Of a DNA stretch of 64,000 bases, positions 1-6,947 are shown piece after piece (positions within the stretch are counted from its first letter, which is position 1; each line of letters begins with the position of its first letter). Both the position numbers and the translations under genes were made by a program. This stretch comes from Microbacterium protaetiae (GTDB lineage Bacteria; Actinomycetota; Actinomycetes; Actinomycetales; Microbacteriaceae), in contig NZ_CP035494.1 of assembly GCF_004135285.1 (NCBI RefSeq), positions 868,001 through 932,000 of the forward strand, written 5' to 3'. Below the pieces are notes generated by a model. It was not told where the DNA came from and ran no database searches. It saw only the letters and a list, made by a program, of their open reading frames with translations.

Positions 1-896
1 ACGAGCACAGCATCGCCGGCGCGCAGGGTGAGTTCGCCGCCGTGCACGCCGGTGACATCGGCGTCGCCGTCGCCGCGTCGCACCCCGAGGATCACGAGAT
101 TCTCGTCCCGCGTGGTCATTCCGGCGTACACGGTGCGGCCGATGTAGTGCGAGCGCGGGGCGATCATGACCTCGACGGCGCCGTCGCGGGCGCTGAAGAG
201 CTGATTCGTGTCGGCCGAGACCGCATAGCTCTCGCGAAGCCGCTGCGCGGTGCGGCTGTTGTCGGCGACATCAAGATGCTCGGGGTCGCGCGAGGGCAGC
301 AGCCGATCGCCGAACAGCGCCACGAACACGACGGTGAGCACCACGAGCGGCACCCCCGCCAACGCGAACTCGAAGAATCCGAACGGCCTGCCCCCGGCGG
401 CGGCCGCCGCCTGCGAGACGACGACGTTCACCGGCGTGCCGGTCAGAGTCAGCAGTGACCCGGCGCTGGCGGCGAAGGCCAGGGGGATCAACAATCGAGA
501 GGGCACCAGTCCCGCGCGCACGGCGACGACCACGACGACCGGCAACAGGGCCGCGACCGCGCCGTTGATGCTGATGAACGCCGACATGATGGCGGCGATC
601 AGCATGACCACGACCAGCAGGATGCCGCGCCCCGATCCGACGCGGCTGATCACCCGCTGTCCCACCCAGGCGGTGACCCCGGTCGCATCCAGAGATTCGC
701 TGACGATGAAGAGGGTCGCGATGAACACCACCGTCGGGTCGCCGAAGCCCGACAGCGCCTCGGGAAGAGTGAGCACCCCGGTCGCCCAGAGCGCCAGGGC
801 GACGCCGACCGCTACCACCGGGAGCGGGATCTTTCCGGTCACGAAGGCGACGACCGCGAGGCCGAGGATGACGAACGTGGCGATGATGGGGTCCAC
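1..896 (-). CDS. SLC13-family (divalent anion/Na+ symporter-like) permease, 3' end cut off
   Basis: About 298 codons are visible from a GTG start at 896; the rest lies beyond the left edge. The protein starts with alternating hydrophobic segments, includes the membrane stretch GDPTVVFIATLF near residue 50 and the loop LTGTPVNVVVS near residue 145, which resembles the SLC13/ArsB substrate loop. It then becomes soluble (around residues 230-298: YIGRTVYAG, VILGVRRG), which fits a TrkA-C regulatory domain inserted between two membrane halves. Such proteins move dicarboxylates, sulfate or related anions; the substrate cannot be read here. It follows the J-domain gene in the same direction after about 45 bp. 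Confidence 0.8.
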   Translation of the reverse strand, partial: MDPIIATFVILGLAVVAFVTGKIPLPVVAVGVALALWATGVLTLPEALSGFGDPTVVFIATLFIVSESLDATGVTAWVGQRVISRVGSGRGILLVVVMLIAAIMSAFISINGAVAALLPVVVVVAVRAGLVPSRLLIPLAFAASAGSLLTLTGTPVNVVVSQAAAAAGGRPFGFFEFALAGVPLVVLTVVFVALFGDRLLPSRDPEHLDVADNSRTAQRLRESYAVSADTNQLFSARDGAVEVMIAPRSHYIGRTVYAGMTTRDENLVILGVRRGDGDADVTGVHGGELTLRAGDAVL

Positions 897-941
897 TCGC
901 CCACAGTAGCGACTTGGGTGCGCGTGCGCGCCTCTTGGACG

Positions 942-1859
942 CTACGCGAAACGCAGCGTCTGGTTCAGTCGGGTGCGCACATCGAAGATCTCGTTACCGC
1001 CGATCTCGTGCGCGCCGGGAATGCCCTGGCGCAGCACATTGGCCAGCGAGCTGCGCGCCACCAGCGCGGTGCGCACACCGCGCACCTTTCCGAGGTTTTC
1101 GACGGGCTGCACCAGATCATCGTCGGGCAGCACCACGATGCCCCCGCCGAAGCGCACGCGCGCGTCGCGGGCTATCGTGCGGATGCCCGCGATCAGATCG
1201 GCGATCGGCGTGCCGGCCACGGCATCCCCCACCAACTCGCCCCGCCGAACCTGCACCGGACCACCGAGGTCTTCGGAGAGGATGCCGTACAGCCCGCTGG
1301 GTGCCAGCACGATGTGGTCGACCTTCTCATCGGGATGCCGGCCGGCGGCCACATCGTGCCAGACGGTGTAGCCCATCCCGAGATCAGCGACGATACGGGC
1401 CGTGGCCTCTTCGGCGAGCGCGTCGGCGAGCAGTCGCCGGATTTCCACGGGCGCCGAGCGCACGAGCGCCGGGTCGTATGGATCGGGCAGCCCGACCCCG
1501 CGCCCGGCCCACTCCCGGATCAGCGTCAGGTACTGCTCGCGCCGGCGTCCTCCGGGCTGCCCGCTCGAGCGGGCACGCGGGCGGGTGTCGGTGCGCGCGG
1601 CCGGGGCGCGCCATCCGCTCCACTGCGGTGCCGGGGCGCTGCCGAAGCCGTGTCCGCGATCGTATGCGGCGCGGGCGTCCGTCGTGCCCACGAGCTCCCA
1701 GGCGCGCTGCACCTGGATGAACAGCGCGGCATCTCCCCCGGTGTCGGGATGCGTCTGGCGCAGCTTCAGCCGGTACGCCTTGCGCAGGGCGTCGTCGTCG
1801 ACGGCGGGATCGACGCCGAGCACCTCGTATGCCGAGGCCGAAAGGGGGCTGTCGAACAC
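942..1859 (-). CDS. J-domain (DnaJ-like) protein
   Basis: 305 residues from a GTG at 1859. An N-terminal J domain (about residues 5-60) contains AYEVLGVDP, a basic helix II and the diagnostic HPD tripeptide (QTHPDTGG), so it should stimulate an Hsp70 ATPase. There is no Gly/Phe region, zinc finger or substrate domain; the remaining ~240 residues are unfamiliar and look like a soluble alpha/beta domain typical of actinobacterial single-J-domain proteins. The GTG begins one base after the stop of the upstream hydrolase gene, so coupling is likely. A longer reading to 1997 is open, but those codons are the end of the neighbouring gene in another frame. Confidence 0.8.
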   Translation of the reverse strand: MFDSPLSASAYEVLGVDPAVDDDALRKAYRLKLRQTHPDTGGDAALFIQVQRAWELVGTTDARAAYDRGHGFGSAPAPQWSGWRAPAARTDTRPRARSSGQPGGRRREQYLTLIREWAGRGVGLPDPYDPALVRSAPVEIRRLLADALAEEATARIVADLGMGYTVWHDVAAGRHPDEKVDHIVLAPSGLYGILSEDLGGPVQVRRGELVGDAVAGTPIADLIAGIRTIARDARVRFGGGIVVLPDDDLVQPVENLGKVRGVRTALVARSSLANVLRQGIPGAHEIGGNEIFDVRTRLNQTLRFA

Positions 1860-1860
1860 G

Positions 1861-2943
1861 TCAGTCCCAGAGCGGTACGGCCGGCTCGTCGGAAAACGCC
1901 CCGGTGATGGTGGCCGGGTCCACGTCATCCAGCGACGCCGGGCTCCAGTGCGGGTCGCGGTCCTTGTCGACCAGCTGCGCACGGATCCCCTCGACAAGGT
2001 CGGGCTGGGTGCGCCCGAACCACATGACCAGCCCGTATTCCTGGGCGAGGGCAGCGCGCAGGTCGGGCAGGGCGCGGGCGCGGCGGACGGCCTCGAACGT
2101 CACGGCCATACCGGTCGGGGCCAGCTGCCCCATGGTCTGCAGAGCCCGGGATGCCGCCGGATCGGTGTGCGCGCGCAGTCGTTCCTCGACCTCGGCGAGA
2201 GTGTCGGCCGAGAACGTCTCGTCGACCCAGGCGCGTGCTGCCTCCACCGTCGACGCGCCCGGCGCCTGGGCGAAGCCGCGCACGGTGGCTTCGGGGTCGC
2301 CCCCCGCTGCCAGCGCCGCGCGCAGCGCGTCGAGTCGGTCAGAGGGCACGAGGTGGTCGGCGAAGCCGCAGAAGACCGCGTCAGCGGCATCCATCGTCGT
2401 CCCGGTCACTCCGAGATACTCACCGAGGTGGCCGGGGGCGTGGGCGAGCAGCCAGGTGCCGCCGACGTCGGGGGTGAATCCGATGCGGGTCTCGGGCATG
2501 GCCAGCTTCGACCGCTCGGTCACCACGCGAATCGCCGCGTGCGAGGCCAGCCCGATGCCGCCGCCCATCGTGATGCCGTCGGCCAGCGCCACGATCGGCT
2601 TGGGATATTCGGCCAGGCGGGCGTTGAGCGCATACTCGGCCCGGAAGAACACCGCCGTCTCGTCGGGATGCCCCGCCACTATCCGGTCGTAGAGGCTGCG
2701 CACGTCGCCGCCCGCGCACAGGCCGCGTTCGCCGGCACCATCGAGCACGACGACCTGTACCGCATCGTCATGCTCCCACGCGTCGAGCGCATCGTCGAGC
2801 AGCCCGGTCATCTGCAAGTCGAGAGCGTTGATGGCACGGGGGCGGTTGAGGGTGAGCCGCCCGACCACGCCCTCGATGCGAGCGAGGACGGTGGGTTCGG
2901 CGGCGGCTTCGGCGCTGGTTTGGGCAGGGAACGACTCGGGCAC
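1861..2943 (-). CDS. 3-hydroxyisobutyryl-CoA hydrolase-like enoyl-CoA hydratase family protein
   Basis: 360 residues. Crotonase fold: the oxyanion-hole stretch GLCAGGDVRSLYD (about residues 98-110) and GITMGGGIGLASHA (about 144-157) are clear, followed by PETRIGFTPDVGG. The GGDVRSLY sequence, the length near 350 and the long C-terminal ECH_2 region ending in VMWFGRTQPDLVEGIRAQLVDKDRDPHW are typical of the valine-catabolic 3-hydroxyisobutyryl-CoA hydrolases rather than of true hydratases. It would release 3-hydroxyisobutyrate in the cytoplasm. The J-domain gene follows directly. Exact substrate is inferred from family features only. Confidence 0.85.
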   Translation of the reverse strand: MPESFPAQTSAEAAAEPTVLARIEGVVGRLTLNRPRAINALDLQMTGLLDDALDAWEHDDAVQVVVLDGAGERGLCAGGDVRSLYDRIVAGHPDETAVFFRAEYALNARLAEYPKPIVALADGITMGGGIGLASHAAIRVVTERSKLAMPETRIGFTPDVGGTWLLAHAPGHLGEYLGVTGTTMDAADAVFCGFADHLVPSDRLDALRAALAAGGDPEATVRGFAQAPGASTVEAARAWVDETFSADTLAEVEERLRAHTDPAASRALQTMGQLAPTGMAVTFEAVRRARALPDLRAALAQEYGLVMWFGRTQPDLVEGIRAQLVDKDRDPHWSPASLDDVDPATITGAFSDEPAVPLWD

Positions 2944-3006
2944 GTCCGCCAGGTTACCCGGGTCGGGCCCGGGTGTCGTCCGTCACCGGCCGGGCCGGCG
3001 CATCCG

Positions 3007-3828
3007 TCATTGCGGCGCGGTGAAGCGCCCGCCCAGCAGCCGCGTGGCCTGATCGGCCGCCGCGACGACAAGGTCGGCCCACGCCGCGCACTGATCGTCA
3101 GAGATGCGCGAGGTCGGTCCGCTCAGACTCACCGCCCCGATCACGACGTCTGACGAACCGAACACCGGTGCCGAGATGCCGATCGCCCCATCGTCTTGTT
3201 CATCGCGGGTGACGGCGAACCCCTGCGCGCGAATGCGCTGCAGTTCCTCGCGCAATACTGCCGGGTCGGTGATGGTGGCATCGGTGAGGCGCTCCAAGGG
3301 CTCGGCCAAGGCGCGCGCGGCAAGGTCGTCGTCCCACGCCATGAGCACCCTGCCCGACGACCCTGCATGCAGCGGCAGGATCTTGCCGATGTGCAGTTCG
3401 CGACGGATGGCGTGCCGGGTCTCGGCCATCGCCACGCACACGCGGAACAGCCGCTCGGCCTGGAACATCGAGGCCGTCTCGCCGGTCTCATCGCGCAGCC
3501 GCTTGAGCACCGGAGTGACGACGTCGACCAGCGAAAGCCGCTGCGTGGCCGCCGAGGCCCAGTAGGCGAAGTCCAGGCCGATGCCGTAGCGGTCGTCGTC
3601 GCGGTCGAGAAACCCGGCCGCGACCAGATTGGAGACAAGACGCTGCACCGTCGAGGCCGGGATGCCGGTGCGCGCACGGATCTCGCCGAGAGTGAGCATC
3701 GGTCGCGCCAGCGTGAAGGTGTCGAGGATCTCGCGGATCTTCGACAGCACCAGCAGAGGCTTCACGCCCGCTGACAGGTGCCGGTCGGCGTAGGCACGAG
3801 GAGCAGAGGACAATTCGTCGTCGACCAT
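3007..3828 (-). CDS. IclR-family transcriptional regulator
   Basis: 273 residues. A winged helix-turn-helix at about residues 30-85 (LGEIRARTGIPASTVQRLVSN) is followed by an IclR effector domain with LPLHAGSSGRVLMA and GISAPVF. The ATG at 3828 is chosen because AAGGAGAG precedes it by a normal distance; the frame stays open far upstream, but that reading runs antisense through the ABC transporter gene. It is divergent from the ABC exporter operon across 159 bp and could regulate either neighbour; the ligand is unknown. Confidence 0.9.
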   Translation of the reverse strand: MVDDELSSAPRAYADRHLSAGVKPLLVLSKIREILDTFTLARPMLTLGEIRARTGIPASTVQRLVSNLVAAGFLDRDDDRYGIGLDFAYWASAATQRLSLVDVVTPVLKRLRDETGETASMFQAERLFRVCVAMAETRHAIRRELHIGKILPLHAGSSGRVLMAWDDDLAARALAEPLERLTDATITDPAVLREELQRIRAQGFAVTRDEQDDGAIGISAPVFGSSDVVIGAVSLSGPTSRISDDQCAAWADLVVAAADQATRLLGGRFTAPQ

Positions 3829-3840
3829 GTACTCTCCTTG

Positions 3841-3869
3841 CCGCGCTGATCTGCAGCCGCGCTGATCTG
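3841..3869. promoter_or_regulatory. Direct repeat upstream of the IclR gene, candidate operator
   Basis: CCGCGCTGATCTG occurs twice (3841-3853 and 3857-3869), 16 bp apart, immediately upstream of the ribosome-binding site of the IclR gene and inside the divergent intergenic region. A tandem site in this position fits autoregulation. This is inferred from position; no known IclR consensus was matched. Confidence 0.35.
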
Positions 3870-3987
3870 TAGCGAGCATAGCCATCGATGTGAGCCCCGA
3901 CCCGCGTGTGGAAGGAGGGGGAGGACACGCGCGCGACTTTCCGCCAAGATAGGGAGGACGATTGCCCGCGACGACGAGAGGTTCGGC

Positions 3988-5535
3988 ATGCCCGAAGGTC
4001 AGGTGCTCGAGTTCGCAGGACTGTCCAAACGCTTCGGGTCGGTGCTGGCCGTCGACAGCCTGACCGCGCAGGTCGAACCGGGGGCGGTCACCGCCTTCCT
4101 CGGCCCCAATGGAGCCGGCAAGACCACGACGCTGCGCATGCTGCTGGGTCTGGTGCGACCCACATCGGGTCAGGCGACGATCGGCGGCGTTCCGTACGCC
4201 AAGCTGTCGCATCCCATGCAGACGGTCGGCGCCGTGCTCGAGGCATCCAGCTTCCATCCCGGCCGCACGGCCGCCCATCATCTTCGGGTGCTCGCCCAGG
4301 CATCGGGGCTGCCCGCCGCGCGGGTCGATCAGGCGCTGGGCACCGTGGGACTCGCCGACGTCGCCGGGCGCCGCGTGGGCGGATACTCCCTGGGCATGCG
4401 CCAGCGTCTGGGGCTGGCCGCCGCGCTGCTCGGCGACCCCGGCGTGCTCGTGCTCGACGAGCCCGCGAACGGGCTCGACCCCGAGGGCATCACCTGGATG
4501 CGCGGCCTGCTGCAAGAGCTCGCCCGACAGGGCCGCACGATCCTGATGTCGTCGCACCTTCTCGCCGAAGTGCAGCAGACCGTGGATCGGCTGCTGATCA
4601 TCTCGAACGGACGGCTGGTGTTCCAAGGCGGGATCGAAGATCTCACGAATCCCGACGAGTACGCGACGATCGTCGACGCCCCCGACCGTGCCGCGCTCAC
4701 CGCCGCGCTCGAGACCGCCGGGGTGCCGTACGAGGTGCTGCGCTCGGGGCTCACCGTGCGCGATCCCGACGTCGCCGCGATCGGCAAGGTCGCCGCCGAT
4801 GCCGGTGTCGCGCTGTCTCTGCTGCAGCGCCGGGGGCCCGCCCTCGAAGAGGTCTTCTTCGAGCTGGTCAACGGCCTGCGCGTGCACCCGTCGGGGACGA
4901 CAGAAGCCGTGGCGGATGCCGCCGCCGAGCCGCCCGCTGTGCAGGACGTGGCCGCGCCCGCGCCGGAGGTGGAGGCGGCGGCGGCCGAGCCGGAGGCGAC
5001 GCCCAAGCCGGAGCCGGAGGCGACGTCCGCGCCCGAGCCGGAGGCCGAGCCGACCGCCGCGGCGGAGCCAGCAACCGATGCACCGCCCACAGGCTCGACA
5101 GCGGCCTTCGCCGTCGCTGCGACCGGCGTGATCGATGTGATCCCACCGGAGGCAGAATCCGAGCCCGAGGTTCAAGCCGAACCCGTGGCCGAGCCGGTTC
5201 CCGAGCCCCTGGCCGAGCCAGCACCCGAGCCGGCACTCGATACCGACACCGAGACCGGTACACCACCGGCGACCGAGCCGTCAGCCGATCAGAACGAGGT
5301 CATCGCCGGCGAACCCGATGAGCTTCCGCCCGACGATTGGCGGCATGAAGAGAGAACGCAGGCCGACCTCGAGGCCGACGCGTTCTTCCATGCGTTCGAT
5401 GACACGGCCGCGCCCGAGGCCCCGGCGCCCGGCGACGCGGCGCCCGGCGAGGCTGCCGAGCCACCCGACGCCGCAGAACCCACCGCCACCGAACCCGACG
5501 CCACCGAGACCCCGGACGGAGGCGACCAGCGATGA
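3988..5535 (+). CDS. ABC transporter ATP-binding protein with long acidic Pro/Ala/Glu tail
   Basis: 515 residues. The first ~300 are a drug/antibiotic-exporter type ATPase: Walker A GPNGAGKTT (about residue 39), signature YSLGMRQR (about 132), Walker B VLVLDEPANGLDP, and a switch His in MSSHLL. Residues ~300-515 form a low-complexity, negatively charged tail of EPEAEP/AAEPA-type repeats with no recognisable domain. The permease starts inside the stop codon of this gene (ATGA), so the two form one exporter. The ATPase family normally ends near residue 300, so the ~215-residue tail is unusual. Confidence 0.9.
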   Translation: MPEGQVLEFAGLSKRFGSVLAVDSLTAQVEPGAVTAFLGPNGAGKTTTLRMLLGLVRPTSGQATIGGVPYAKLSHPMQTVGAVLEASSFHPGRTAAHHLRVLAQASGLPAARVDQALGTVGLADVAGRRVGGYSLGMRQRLGLAAALLGDPGVLVLDEPANGLDPEGITWMRGLLQELARQGRTILMSSHLLAEVQQTVDRLLIISNGRLVFQGGIEDLTNPDEYATIVDAPDRAALTAALETAGVPYEVLRSGLTVRDPDVAAIGKVAADAGVALSLLQRRGPALEEVFFELVNGLRVHPSGTTEAVADAAAEPPAVQDVAAPAPEVEAAAAEPEATPKPEPEATSAPEPEAEPTAAAEPATDAPPTGSTAAFAVAATGVIDVIPPEAESEPEVQAEPVAEPVPEPLAEPAPEPALDTDTETGTPPATEPSADQNEVIAGEPDELPPDDWRHEERTQADLEADAFFHAFDDTAAPEAPAPGDAAPGEAAEPPDAAEPTATEPDATETPDGGDQR

Positions 5536-6356
5536 GTCTTTCCGCCTCCACTCGCTCCGAGACCACGAAGCTGTTGACCACGGCGATGTGGTGGATCCTC
5601 GCGATCGTGCTCGTCGCGTACGTCGGCTTGACCGCCGCCGGGCTCGGCTTCGTCTTCAGCGCCTCGGCGGCCGGAGAGCTGCCGGGTCGGCAGAACGCGC
5701 CGATGCCGGTCGGTGACGCGGCGCCTCTGCTCTACAGCATCGCCGCCTCGATCGGGTACGTGTTCCCGCTGTTGATCGGCACGCTGATGGTCACCGCCGA
5801 GTTCCGACACCACACCCTCACACCGACGTTCCTGGCCACGCCGCGGCGCGGCCTCGTGCTGTGGTCGAAGACGATCGTCGGGGTCGGTATCGGCGTGGTG
5901 TACGCGGTGCTGGCGCTGATCGCCGCCGTGGGTCCCTCGGCGGGGTTCCTCGCCGGGTTCGGGCAGCCCACCGCCCTCGACGACTCTGACACCTGGGCCA
6001 TGCTCGGCCGCATCGTCATAGCGTTCGCGCTGTGGGTGCTGGTGGGCATCGGCGTGGGTACATTGGTGCGCAATCAGGTCGCCGCCGTGGTGATAGTCCT
6101 CGCCTTCACACAGTTCGTCGAGCCGATAGCGCGCGTGGCCGGTATGTTCGTCGACGGCCTCGATTCCGTGCTGCGCTTTCTGCCGGGTGCGGCCAGCGAC
6201 GCGCTGGTGGGCACGAGCATCTACACGGCGACCACCCCGGGGTCCTCCGGTGCCGATCAGCTGGATTGGTGGGTCGGCGGGGTCGTGCTGCTCGCCTACG
6301 CCGTCGTGCTCCTCGTGCTCGGCCACCTCACCAGCTGGCGCCGCGACGTCGATTGA
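5532..6356 (+). CDS. ABC-2 type transporter permease
   Basis: 274 residues with about six hydrophobic segments: one near residues 18-38, then pairs around 65-85, 110-135, 155-175, 180-200 and a last one at 245-265. The N-terminus SASTRSETTKLLTTAMWW resembles the amphipathic start of ABC-2 permeases that pair with CcmA-like ATPases. It overlaps the ATPase gene by four bases. Substrate unknown; this family exports drugs, lipids or peptides. Confidence 0.88.
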   Translation: MSLSASTRSETTKLLTTAMWWILAIVLVAYVGLTAAGLGFVFSASAAGELPGRQNAPMPVGDAAPLLYSIAASIGYVFPLLIGTLMVTAEFRHHTLTPTFLATPRRGLVLWSKTIVGVGIGVVYAVLALIAAVGPSAGFLAGFGQPTALDDSDTWAMLGRIVIAFALWVLVGIGVGTLVRNQVAAVVIVLAFTQFVEPIARVAGMFVDGLDSVLRFLPGAASDALVGTSIYTATTPGSSGADQLDWWVGGVVLLAYAVVLLVLGHLTSWRRDVD

Positions 6357-6358
6357 AC

Positions 6359-6375
6359 GGGATGCCGCGGCACCC
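6359..6375. terminator. Bidirectional hairpin between convergent genes
   Basis: GGGATGCCGCGGCACCC is an imperfect palindrome (one mismatched pair) placed three bases after the permease stop and just before the stop of the convergent gene on the other strand. There is no T-run, so termination is inferred from position and from the similar GGATGCCGC hairpins elsewhere in the window. Confidence 0.4.
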
Positions 6376-6383
6376 GCTCACGC

Positions 6384-6824
6384 TCAGACTGTGGCGGGGC
6401 GCGGCTTCGCCGAGCGGGGCTTCTTCTTCGCCGGGGCGGCAGCGATGTCGACGACGTCGGCGAACTCCTCGCCGGTGTCCATGCGCAGCGCCTTCACCAG
6501 CGCGAGGCCGTGCCGCGTAGTCACGATCACGCGCTGAAACTCGTCGTGCCCCTCAAGGTCGATGACCACGCTCGGGCGACGGCGGCGGATGATGGCGAAA
6601 TCCTTGCCACCGGCCGACTTCCAGGTGCCCATCGCGAAAGCCGAGGGCACGAAGACGCCGGGGTCGGGCACGCCCCGCAGCCAGGTCCAGGCATCATCGG
6701 TGAGCTGAACCTTGACGATCTGCGAGCGCTCCATCGTCACGTTCTGCTTGCGCAGGCTCAGCGCGTGCTCGGTGACCGACAGCACGACCTCGAGCTGTGT
6801 CTGGTCGAGCATGAGCGTCACCAT
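6384..6824 (-). CDS. Conserved actinobacterial protein of unknown function
   Basis: 146 residues from the ATG at 6824, which has GGAAG upstream. The body (SVTEHALSLRKQNVTMERSQ, WTWLRGVPDPG, GTWKSAGGKDFA, VIDLEGHDEFQRVIVTT) reads like a small beta-rich domain, perhaps PH-like, and it ends in a basic Ala/Pro/Lys tail. I do not recognise a characterised homologue. It lies between the convergent ABC exporter and the divergent F420 operon. The open frame to 7469 is antisense to fbiC and is not used. Confidence 0.65.
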   Translation of the reverse strand: MVTLMLDQTQLEVVLSVTEHALSLRKQNVTMERSQIVKVQLTDDAWTWLRGVPDPGVFVPSAFAMGTWKSAGGKDFAIIRRRRPSVVIDLEGHDEFQRVIVTTRHGLALVKALRMDTGEEFADVVDIAAAPAKKKPRSAKPRPATV

Positions 6825-6947
6825 GACTTCCAGTGTGCCAGCGTTGCTGTTCGCTGTGCGGTTGATTTGCTCACAGTGCGACAACAATCCTCGGCGGGCC
6901 ATACGGCGGCGGCGCATCCCTGGCACCCGCACCGGTGACAGACTGGG

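Noticed and set aside
914..1907. Several long plus-strand Arg-rich frames opposite the J-domain gene
   Set aside because: Antisense shadows of a G+C-rich gene with clear family identity on the minus strand.
3829..5175. Long minus-strand extension of the IclR gene to 722 codons
   Set aside because: It is antisense to the ABC ATPase coding region and low-complexity; the ATG at 3828 has a good ribosome-binding site and starts the regulator fold.
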